Assembly: GCF_002220095.1 (NCBI RefSeq)
Contig: NZ_CP022372.1
Span: 530,501-594,500, forward strand
Direction: 5' to 3'
DNA from: Bosea sp. AS-1
GTDB lineage: Bacteria; Pseudomonadota; Alphaproteobacteria; Rhizobiales; Beijerinckiaceae
Length of the DNA: 64,000 bases
The number at the start of each line of letters is the position of its first letter. Positions within the stretch are counted from its first letter, which is position 1. The notes beneath the pieces are model-generated. The model had not been told where the DNA came from. It saw only the letters and a program-made list of their open reading frames with translations, and searched no databases. Below are positions 44,346 to 51,862 of the stretch, piece by piece. The translations under genes were made by a program, and so were the position numbers.

Positions 44346-45859
44346 CAGGCTGCTCCCATCAGATCCGCGAAGGCGGCGTCGAGTTCATGGCGCGCGGAGG
44401 CCTCGCGCGCAGCGGTCGCGGTCGCGGCGAGGCTTGCCGCCACCAGCACGCCGCGATAACCGGCGAAGGCGGCGGCGAGCGCCTGTGGCCCCGGCCCGCC
44501 GAAGCGCTCGCGCACCGCGACGAAATGTTCGGGCGAGACGGCCTCGGCGAAGGCGGCCTCGTTCAAGGCCGGCTCGCGGCCGGCATGTTCGCGGAAAGCC
44601 TTTTGGAAGGGCGCGTAGCCGTCTCGCGGCAGGTCGCCATCAGCCGCGACCACGGCACGCGCGACATCGGCGGCGATCTCATGGGCGGTGCGGAAGGAGA
44701 GGTCTTCCGACCGGACCAGCGTGTCGGCCAGCTCGGTGATGGTGATGCAGGAGCGGCGGATGTTCTCGGCGACGCGACGTCCGTCGACCTGCAACGCCGG
44801 CAGCAGCGCGGCGAGCAGGCTCAGCACGCGCTCGCCGGTCGCGAAGGCCTGATAGCCGGCTTCGTTGGTTTCACCCTCGGCGTCGTTCATGTCGGTGAAG
44901 GGCGTGTTGTGGACGATGTCCCTGACCATCCGGGCGCGCGCCACGGTCTGCGACGCGAGATGGCGCAGATGCTCGATCGGGACGGGATTGCGCTTCTGCG
45001 GCATGATCGAGGAGATCTGCACGAAGGCATTGGGCACATAGAGCTGGCCGACCTCGAAGGCGGTCCAGACCTGCAAATCCTGGATCAGGCGACCGAGATG
45101 CAGGAACACGAGCTCGACCGCGCTGTAGGTCGCGGTGAGGTAATCGATCGCGGCGATGCAGCCATAGGAGTTCTGCAGCGGAGCCGAAAAGCCGAGCAGA
45201 TGCGCGACGCGGGTGCGATCCAGCGGGAAGCCCGAGGTCGTGATCGCGGCCGCGCCCATCGGCGAGAGATCGAGCAAGGCGCGCGCCTGCACCAGTCGCT
45301 CGTGGTCGCGCAGCATCACTTCGATCGCGGCGGAGAGGTAATGGCCGAAGGTCGTCGGCTGCGCCGGCTGGCCATGGGTATAGGCGACGATCAGCGTCGC
45401 CTTCTCGCGCTCGGCGAGGTCCAGGGTTGCGGTGATCAGGGCGCGCAGCAGGCCGGCCATATGGTCGAGCCGCGGCTTGAGGGCGAGCTTGAACAGCGTG
45501 TGGTCGATGTCGTTGCGCGAACGGCCGGTATGCAGGCGCCCGGCATCGTCGGCCGGCAGGCGCTTCTTCAGCTCGGCCTCGATCAGGAAGAAATAATCCT
45601 CGACCGAGCCGTCATAGCTCAGCTTGGCTGGGTCGATCTCGGCATCGATTTCGTCGAGCGCGCGGGCAATGCGGCCGGCGGTAGTGCGGGGCAGGATGCC
45701 GGTCTCGGCGAGCATGACGAGATGGGCGCGGTCGATGGCGCGGAAGCTCTGGACGTGATGCGTCCTCGCGCCGTCGAAGAGCGGACGTAGCACCGTCTCC
45801 TTGTAGACCGGATCGGGAAAGACGGAGGTATCGCTCGCGCGGGGATCGGTTTTCGTCAT
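44345..45859 (-). CDS. Argininosuccinate lyase-superfamily protein in a sugar operon
   Basis: Protein of 504 residues of the aspartase/fumarase/ArgH superfamily, which removes fumarate from N-substituted aspartates. Visible elements: DAGRLHTGRSRNDID (ArgH signature), THGQPAQPTTFGHYL with the conserved Thr-His, and the mobile loop SSIMPQKRNPVP with the catalytic serine. The loop ends RNPVPIEHLR instead of the KNPDxxEL usual in arginine-biosynthetic enzymes. The protein is also longer, with an extended C-terminus. This resembles divergent lyases such as EDDS lyase. Location between permease and ATPase genes speaks against a housekeeping arginine role. ATG 45859 is the only start fitting the family N-terminus. 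Confidence 0.8.
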   Translation of the reverse strand: MTKTDPRASDTSVFPDPVYKETVLRPLFDGARTHHVQSFRAIDRAHLVMLAETGILPRTTAGRIARALDEIDAEIDPAKLSYDGSVEDYFFLIEAELKKRLPADDAGRLHTGRSRNDIDHTLFKLALKPRLDHMAGLLRALITATLDLAEREKATLIVAYTHGQPAQPTTFGHYLSAAIEVMLRDHERLVQARALLDLSPMGAAAITTSGFPLDRTRVAHLLGFSAPLQNSYGCIAAIDYLTATYSAVELVFLHLGRLIQDLQVWTAFEVGQLYVPNAFVQISSIMPQKRNPVPIEHLRHLASQTVARARMVRDIVHNTPFTDMNDAEGETNEAGYQAFATGERVLSLLAALLPALQVDGRRVAENIRRSCITITELADTLVRSEDLSFRTAHEIAADVARAVVAADGDLPRDGYAPFQKAFREHAGREPALNEAAFAEAVSPEHFVAVRERFGGPGPQALAAAFAGYRGVLVAASLAATATAAREASARHELDAAFADLMGAA

Positions 45860-45864
45860 GGCAA

Positions 45865-46707
45865 TCAGCCCTTGAGACCGGCGAGGACCACGCCGCGCAC
45901 GATATAGCGCTGGAGCAGCAGGAAGACGGTCAATGTCGGCAAGGTGGCGAGCGCGGCGCCCGTCATGATCAACTCCCACTGGACCTGCGATTCCACCGCG
46001 AAGCTCGTGAGGCCGACCGGCAAGGTGTAGAGTTCCTTGGAGGTCGTCACGATCAGCGGCCAGATGAAGGCGGTCCAGTTGCTGAGGAAGGTGAAGATCG
46101 CCAGCGCCGAGAGGGCCGGCGTCACCAGTGGCAGGGCGATGCGCCAGAAGATCGCGAATTCGTTGAGGCCGTCGATGCGGGCGGCTTCGAGGAAGTCGTT
46201 CGGCACGGTCTCGAAGAACTGTTTCATCAGGAAGGTGCCGAAGGCCGTCATCATGCCCGGGAACATGATGCCCCAGTAACTGTCGAGCCAGCCGAAGTTC
46301 TTGGCCATGACATACCAGGGGATGACCAGCATCTCGGTCGGGATCATCAGCGTCGAGAGAATGGCGATGAAGACGAGATAGCGGCCGCGGAACTGGAATT
46401 TTGCCAAGGTGTAGCCGACGAGGCTGTCGAAGAAGACGTTCGAGAGCGTGACCGCTGTGGCGATGCCGAAGGAATTGGCGAACCAGCGCAGGAAGCGGCC
46501 GTCCGAAAGCACAGTCACGTAGTTGGCGAGCGTCGGGTGGGCCGGGAAGAAGGCGAGATCGTAGATCTCGGAGGAATCCTTCAGCGAGGTCGCGAACATG
46601 AAGGCGAGCGGCGTCACCATTAGCAGGCCGCCGCCGAAAAGCAGTAGCCATGCGAGGATGCGGCCGGGCTCGAAACGCAGGGTCATGGGGGAAGCGGCGG
46701 CGCTCAT
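45865..46707 (-). CDS. Carbohydrate ABC transporter permease, MalG type
   Basis: Inner-membrane permease of 280 residues with six hydrophobic segments and the EAA loop LEAARIDGLNEFAIFWRIALP. It pairs with the MalF-type permease, whose stop overlaps its start (TGATG), and precedes the lyase gene by 5 bases. Confidence 0.93.
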   Translation of the reverse strand: MSAAASPMTLRFEPGRILAWLLLFGGGLLMVTPLAFMFATSLKDSSEIYDLAFFPAHPTLANYVTVLSDGRFLRWFANSFGIATAVTLSNVFFDSLVGYTLAKFQFRGRYLVFIAILSTLMIPTEMLVIPWYVMAKNFGWLDSYWGIMFPGMMTAFGTFLMKQFFETVPNDFLEAARIDGLNEFAIFWRIALPLVTPALSALAIFTFLSNWTAFIWPLIVTTSKELYTLPVGLTSFAVESQVQWELIMTGAALATLPTLTVFLLLQRYIVRGVVLAGLKG

Positions 46708-47648
46708 CAGCGGTCCCTCAGCAGCCTGAGCTGCAGCAGCGAGACCACCAGCAGCACGAGGAATAGCACGACGGTCTGGGCCGCGGCATAGCCCATGTCG
46801 AAGGAGGAGAAGGCCGTCTGGTAGATCATCAGCACGAGCGGCTTGGTGGCGTTCAGCGGGCCGCCCGGGTCGCTGCTCGTCTGGCTGGTCATGTTGTAGA
46901 CCTGATCGAAGATCCGCAGGAACCCGATCGAGGAGAAGACGACGAGGAAGACGATCGTCGGCTTGAGCAGCGGCAGGGTGATCCGCCGCAGGATCGTTCC
47001 GTTCGAGACGCCGTCGATGCGGGCGGCCTCGTAATAGGTCGTCGGGATGGCGCGCAGGCCTGCCATGAAGATCACGACCTGGAAGCCGAGCCCGGCCCAG
47101 ATCGCGGGCGCGAGCACGGCCGGCAGCGATTGCGTGGTCGAGCGCAGGAAGGGCTGCTGGGCGATGCCGATGCCGGCGAGCAGGTTGTTGAACAGGCCGA
47201 TCGGCACCGGCTGGTAGAACCAGCGCCAGACCCAGGCCATCGCCGCCGCGGTCGTCAGGAAGGGCAGGAAATACAGCGCCCGGATGAAGCCGTGCAGGAA
47301 GCGCACGCGGTCGAGATGATAGGCGATGGTGAAGGCGAGCAGCAGGCTGATCGGCGTGCCAAGCAGCAGGTAGAGCGCGGTATTGCGGAAGACCTGCCAG
47401 AAGACCGGATCGGCAACGAGCCGCTTGAAATTGGCGAGCCCGATGAAGGAGGGCTTGGTCAGCAGGTTCCAGTTTGTGGTGGAGATCCAGAAGGCTTCCA
47501 GCGTCGGATAGAAGCGCACCACCGCATAGAACAGGATCGGCACCGCCAGGAAGGACCAGGCCCAGAGGACCTGCTTCTGGCGCATGCCGAATCCGGATAG
47601 GAGGCGGGCGCCGGAACGGGCGTCGTCGTGAGAGGAAGACGGGTTCAT
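46707..47648 (-). CDS. Carbohydrate ABC transporter permease, MalF type
   Basis: Inner-membrane permease of 313 residues, with about six hydrophobic segments after a charged N-terminus. EAA loop: YEAARIDGVSNGTILRRITLP. ATG 47648 lies 31 bases after the binding-protein gene; longer frames would run back into that gene and are rejected. Confidence 0.93.
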   Translation of the reverse strand: MNPSSSHDDARSGARLLSGFGMRQKQVLWAWSFLAVPILFYAVVRFYPTLEAFWISTTNWNLLTKPSFIGLANFKRLVADPVFWQVFRNTALYLLLGTPISLLLAFTIAYHLDRVRFLHGFIRALYFLPFLTTAAAMAWVWRWFYQPVPIGLFNNLLAGIGIAQQPFLRSTTQSLPAVLAPAIWAGLGFQVVIFMAGLRAIPTTYYEAARIDGVSNGTILRRITLPLLKPTIVFLVVFSSIGFLRIFDQVYNMTSQTSSDPGGPLNATKPLVLMIYQTAFSSFDMGYAAAQTVVLFLVLLVVSLLQLRLLRDR

Positions 47649-47679
47649 CGCGACAATCCGCTCCGGCGCCCGCTGAGAT

Positions 47680-48939
47680 TCACTTCTTGTAGAAGCGGTC
47701 GAGGATCGGCTGCTCGGCGGCCGCGGCTTCCGCCAAGGCGGCCTTGGCATCCTGGTTCTGCAGCAGCACGCGATTGATCATGTCGAGTGAGACCTGGCGC
47801 TGAGCCAGTTCGTCGACGAAGACCGTGGCGTGCGAATAGGCGAGCGCTTTGAGGAACGGCCCGTAGATCGGGTGGTTCAGGTTCTTCTCGGTCTCGGCCG
47901 CCGCCTTGCGTGCCGGCAGCTCGCCGACGGTTTCGAGCCAGAGCTGCATTGCCTCGGGGGTCGTGACGAAGGCAAGGAACTTCTTGGCCGCTTCCAGTTT
48001 CTCGCCCGTAGGCTTGGTGGTGATGGCGTTGACCCAGTAGCTGGCGAAGTTCGCCTTCTTGCCGTCGGCAGAGGCGGGTAGCTCCGCGACGCCCCACTCG
48101 AAATTCTTGATGCCGCCGAAGGCGCCGAGACGGAAGGAGCCGTCGATGGTCATCGCCGCACGCCCGGCGCGGAAGGCGGCCTGGCCCTCGTCCATGAAGC
48201 CGACCTGGCCGACCTTGTGGACGCGCTGGAGATCGGCATACCAGTTCAGAGACTTGGCGCCGGCCTCGCTGTTGTAGGTCACGGTTTTGTTGTCGTCGCT
48301 ATAGGGTGCGCCGCCGTTCTGGCGCAGCAGCGTCTCGCGCCACCAATGGTAGTCCTGACCGGGGAAGTCGAGCGTAATGCCGGCGGAGAGCATGTTGCCG
48401 GCGCCGTCGCGCTTGGTCGTCTTCTTGGCCATGTCGAGCAGTTCGTCGACGGTCTTCGGCGGCTTGTTCGGGTCGAGCCCGGCCTCCTGGAAGATCTTCT
48501 TGTTGTAGAACAGGGCCAGCGAGCGCACCGCCGTCGGCAGGGCATAATATTCGCCGTCGCGCTTCATCGCCGAGACGATCGGATAAAACTCCTTCTCGAT
48601 CATGGCAGGCGGGAAGGCGTCGCGCGGCAGCGGCTGGATGAACTTGGCGCCGACGAAATTGTCGAGCCAGCCATAGAAGAGCTGCACGACGTCGGGGCCC
48701 TGGCCGGCCGGCATCGCGGCGGCGATCTTCGTCTGATAGTCGGCGTAGGGGAAGGTGGTCTGCTTGACCTTGATGTTCGGGTTGGCGGCCTCGAAGCGCT
48801 TGATCAGCTCGTTCATCGCCTTGACGCGCGCGTCGAAGACATACTGCCAGTATTCGATCTCGACGGTCTGTGCCTTCGCGCCGGCGATCGCACCGACCGA
48901 GACCATCAGACCCAACAGCATCCCGCGAAAACCGCGCAT
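47680..48939 (-). CDS. Sugar ABC transporter substrate-binding protein, family 1
   Basis: Periplasmic binding protein of 419 residues: leader ending AGAKAQ, then VEIEYWQYVFDARVKAMNELI. Further landmarks are AAMPAGQGPDVVQLFYGW and LPTAVRSLALFYNKKIFQEAGL, all typical of family 1 sugar-binding proteins. First gene of an operon of seven (binding protein, two permeases, lyase, ATPase, kinase, SIS enzyme). The ligand is unknown. Confidence 0.92.
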   Translation of the reverse strand: MRGFRGMLLGLMVSVGAIAGAKAQTVEIEYWQYVFDARVKAMNELIKRFEAANPNIKVKQTTFPYADYQTKIAAAMPAGQGPDVVQLFYGWLDNFVGAKFIQPLPRDAFPPAMIEKEFYPIVSAMKRDGEYYALPTAVRSLALFYNKKIFQEAGLDPNKPPKTVDELLDMAKKTTKRDGAGNMLSAGITLDFPGQDYHWWRETLLRQNGGAPYSDDNKTVTYNSEAGAKSLNWYADLQRVHKVGQVGFMDEGQAAFRAGRAAMTIDGSFRLGAFGGIKNFEWGVAELPASADGKKANFASYWVNAITTKPTGEKLEAAKKFLAFVTTPEAMQLWLETVGELPARKAAAETEKNLNHPIYGPFLKALAYSHATVFVDELAQRQVSLDMINRVLLQNQDAKAALAEAAAAEQPILDRFYKK

Positions 48940-49035
48940 GTTTCTCTCCCCTGTTCTCCCGCCCTCCGCCCCTGCCGGCGACGGCATTCGGGAGGCTCGC
49001 CGATATCGTCATCTCGCGGGCCCGCGGCTGTCAAT

Positions 49036-49064
49036 CAATTAATTCACTTGAGTTGGATTAATTG
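49036..49064. promoter_or_regulatory. Palindromic operator for the ROK repressor
   Basis: CAATTAATTC (49036-49045) and GGATTAATTG (49055-49064) are inverted with 9 of 10 matches around nine bases. The AT-rich palindrome lies in the 164-base gap between the divergent binding-protein and ROK genes. TTGACA, a possible -35 box for the sugar operon, abuts it on the minus strand (49034-49029), so a bound repressor would block that promoter. Confidence 0.6.
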
Positions 49065-49103
49065 CCGACGCAGGCTGTTTCCCCGTTCCTTCCCCGATCG
49101 CCT

Positions 49104-50342
49104 ATGCCGCACCGTCCCGTCCCGCCTTCCCGCAGCGTTGCCGTCGGCACCAATCCCGAGCGGACGCGAAGCCACAACCGCCGCGTGGTGCTGGAAACTG
49201 TGCGCCAGCACGGGCAGCTCGGCCGCTCCGACATCGCGGTGCTGACACGGCTGACGGCCCAGGCGGTCTCCAACATCGTTGCCGAGCTGGTCGAGGAAGG
49301 ATTCCTGATCGAGCTCGGCCGGCGCCGCACCGCGCGCGGCCAGCCGCCTGTGGAGTTCGCGGTCAATCCCGATGGTGGCATGACGGCGGGCATGGAGATC
49401 GCCGCGGACCACATCACCACAGTGCTCGTCGACCTCGCCGGCCGGGTCCGGGCGCAGCGCATCGCGCCGCTGGCCGATGCGACGGTCGCCGGCGTGCAAC
49501 AACTGGCTGCGACGGAGCTGGCCTGGGTGCGGCAAGCGGCCGGCTTGCCGGAGCGATTGCTCGGCTGCGGAGTGGTGATGCCTGGCCCCTTCGAGATCGA
49601 AGGCATGAGCTCGGTCGGGACCTCGCCCCTGCCGGGCTGGGCGGGGCAGGATGCGGCGCAGCTTCTCGCCGAGGCCCTGAACACACCGGTTGTCATCGAA
49701 AACGATGCCACCGCGGCGGCGGTCGGCGAGCATCTCCACGGTCTCGGGCGCAATCTGCGTCATTTCTGCCAGATCTATTTCGGGGCCGGCCTCGGGCTCG
49801 GCGTGATCATCGGAGGGCAGCCCTATCGCGGCGCCTTCGGCAATGCCGGCGAGATCGGCCATATCCCGGTGGTGGCGGGCGGGCGACTCTGCGCCTGCGG
49901 CGGGCATGGCTGCCTCGAGCGCTACGCCTCGGTCCACGCCCTGACCGAAACATTGCGGGAGGCCGGGATCGTAGCCGCCGGCCCGGAGGAGATCGTGCAG
50001 CTCCATCGGAGCGGGCATCCGGCCCTGACCGGCTGGGTTGCCGAGGCAGCGACCCTGCTGGCGCCGGTCGTAGCGATGCTGGAGAATCTGTTCGATCCCG
50101 AGACCGTCATCCTCGGAGGTGAGATGCCGGACGAGGTGGTCGATGCGATGATCGCCGCGATGACGCCGCTGCCGATCTCGGTGGCAAGCCGGAGAGGCCG
50201 CTCGATTCCACGGGTCCAGCGGGGGGCGACCGGAAGGCTCACGGCGGCACTCGGCGCAGCGGCACTGCCGCTGCTGGATACGATGACGCCCAAGCTCGAT
50301 CGCGTCAGCCTGGCCCCCGAGAGTGAGCTTTCGCCGGGCTGA
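49104..50342 (+). CDS. ROK family transcriptional regulator
   Basis: Regulator of 412 residues. The N-terminal winged helix (RSDIAVLTRLTAQAVSNIV) is followed by a ROK sugar-binding/kinase-like domain. The zinc-binding motif is CACGGHGCLE, and GAGLGLGVIIGGQPYRGAFG plus NDATAAA resemble the kinase active site. Members repress sugar operons and respond to the sugar or its phosphate. ATG 49104 is chosen over a TTG at 49062 that lies inside the operator. Divergent from the sugar operon, which it presumably represses. Confidence 0.9.
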   Translation: MPHRPVPPSRSVAVGTNPERTRSHNRRVVLETVRQHGQLGRSDIAVLTRLTAQAVSNIVAELVEEGFLIELGRRRTARGQPPVEFAVNPDGGMTAGMEIAADHITTVLVDLAGRVRAQRIAPLADATVAGVQQLAATELAWVRQAAGLPERLLGCGVVMPGPFEIEGMSSVGTSPLPGWAGQDAAQLLAEALNTPVVIENDATAAAVGEHLHGLGRNLRHFCQIYFGAGLGLGVIIGGQPYRGAFGNAGEIGHIPVVAGGRLCACGGHGCLERYASVHALTETLREAGIVAAGPEEIVQLHRSGHPALTGWVAEAATLLAPVVAMLENLFDPETVILGGEMPDEVVDAMIAAMTPLPISVASRRGRSIPRVQRGATGRLTAALGAAALPLLDTMTPKLDRVSLAPESELSPG

Positions 50343-50366
50343 GGCCGGGCGGGCGCTCCAGAACCG

Positions 50367-51077
50367 TCAGACTGACAGGTATTGCGTCCGGATTGCTTCG
50401 TCGGCCTTGAGCGCGTTCATCGTCCCGGTGAAACGAATGGCGCCTTTTTCGATGATGGCGACACGATCCGCGACATTGCCGGCGAAGTGCAGATTCTGTT
50501 CGGAGAGCAGGATGCTCAGGCCTTCGCCCTTCAGCGCCAGGATGGCCTTGGCCATCTCCTCGACGATGACCGGCGCCAGTCCTTCCGAAGGCTCGTCCAG
50601 CAGCACGAGTCGTGGATTGCCCATCAGCGTGCGGGCGATGGTCAGCATCTGCTGTTCGCCGCCCGACATCGCTCCGCCTGGTCGGTCGCGCATGCGGCCG
50701 AGATTGGGGAAGAGCGCGAAGAGCCGGTCCGGCGTCCAGTGCGGCGCGCCTTCCCGTGGCGGGCGCTGGCCGACGGCGAGATTCTCCATCACGGAAAGTT
50801 CCGAGAAGATGCGTCGTTCCTCCGGCACATAGCCGATGCCGAGGCGCGCGATCTCGAAGGGCTCGCGCCCGTCGATCCGCTGCCCATCGAAGCGGATCTC
50901 GCCCGCCGACGGTGGCACCAGCCCCATCACCGCCTTGATCGTCGTCGACTTGCCGGCGCCGTTGCGGCCCATCAGGGCAAGCACCTCGCCCCGACCCATG
51001 TCGAAGCCGACGCCCCGCAGAATATGGGCGCGCCCGTAATAGGCGTCGAGCCCGGAAATCGCGAGAAGGGCCGTCAT
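50367..51077 (-). CDS. Branched-chain amino acid-type ABC ATPase, LivF-like
   Basis: ATPase of 236 residues: Walker A GRNGAGKST, signature MSGGEQQMLTIARTL, Walker B LVLLDEPSEGLAPV. LivF type. Last gene of a four-gene importer operon; its start overlaps the LivG-type stop by one base. Substrate unknown: such importers carry amino acids, amides, aromatic acids or urea analogues. Confidence 0.92.
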   Translation of the reverse strand: MTALLAISGLDAYYGRAHILRGVGFDMGRGEVLALMGRNGAGKSTTIKAVMGLVPPSAGEIRFDGQRIDGREPFEIARLGIGYVPEERRIFSELSVMENLAVGQRPPREGAPHWTPDRLFALFPNLGRMRDRPGGAMSGGEQQMLTIARTLMGNPRLVLLDEPSEGLAPVIVEEMAKAILALKGEGLSILLSEQNLHFAGNVADRVAIIEKGAIRFTGTMNALKADEAIRTQYLSV

Positions 51078-51862
51078 CAGTGCCCTCCCGAATTCGTGCC
51101 GGAGCCGAGATAGACGGCCCGCACCTGCGGGTCCTGTCGCACCGTCTCGGCCGGGCCGTCGGCGATCAGCCGGCCGCGATCCAGCACGATCACTCGGTCG
51201 GCATGGGCGAAGACCACATCCATGTCGTGCTCGGTGAACAGCACCGCGATGTTCTCCTCCGTCGCGATCCGGGCTGTCAGGGCCATCAGGTCCAGGCGCT
51301 CGCGCGGCGCCATGCCGGCCGTCGGCTCGTCCATCAGCAGGAGCTCCGGCCGGTTGGCGAGCGCCACGGCGAGCTCGACCCGCTTCAGGTCGCCATAAGC
51401 GAGCACGCCGCAGGCCCGGTCCGCCTGCTCCAGCATGCCGACTTGCGCCAGCAGTGCCTCGGCCATCGCGACATGGCGCGATCGTGCCGCCTGAAACGGA
51501 CTCCAGAGGTCGCCTTCCTTCGAGATCAGCGCCATCTGCACGTTTTCGCGCACTGTCATCGAGGTGAAGGTCGCGGTGATCTGGAAGGTGCGGCCGACGC
51601 CCCTGCGCCAGATGACGCGTGGCTTCAGCCCTGTGACCGGCTGTCCGGCGAGGACGACCTCGCCGCGGTCCGGCGCGAGCTGTCCGCCCAGCATGTTGAA
51701 GCAGGTCGTCTTGCCGGCGCCGTTTGGACCGATCAGCGCCACCATCCGGCCGGCTTCGACCGCAAAGGAGACACCCCGCACAGCGTGGACCCCGCCAAAG
51801 GATTTCGCGAGATCGCGCACCACCAGCACCGGCGCGGATGAGCGAGTGGTGACCGCGCTCAT
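51077..51862 (-). CDS. Branched-chain amino acid-type ABC ATPase, LivG-like
   Basis: ATPase of 261 residues: Walker A GPNGAGKTT, signature region LAYGDLKRVELAVAL and Walker B LLLMDEPTAGMAPRE with the AGMxP motif of LivG. The usual LSGGQ is replaced by LAYGD, which is common in this subfamily. ATG 51862 overlaps the fused permease gene by 4 bases. Confidence 0.92.
   Translation of the reverse strand: MSAVTTRSSAPVLVVRDLAKSFGGVHAVRGVSFAVEAGRMVALIGPNGAGKTTCFNMLGGQLAPDRGEVVLAGQPVTGLKPRVIWRRGVGRTFQITATFTSMTVRENVQMALISKEGDLWSPFQAARSRHVAMAEALLAQVGMLEQADRACGVLAYGDLKRVELAVALANRPELLLMDEPTAGMAPRERLDLMALTARIATEENIAVLFTEHDMDVVFAHADRVIVLDRGRLIADGPAETVRQDPQVRAVYLGSGTNSGGH

Noticed and set aside
44345..45859. 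Gene considered as ordinary arginine-biosynthetic argH
   Set aside because: Operon position between sugar permease and ATPase genes and the changed loop after RNP make a housekeeping role unlikely, though this is not excluded.
45860..46651. In-frame extension of the ArgH-like gene upstream of its ATG
   Set aside because: It only translates the permease gene in a wrong frame; the ATG at 45859 fits the lyase N-terminus.
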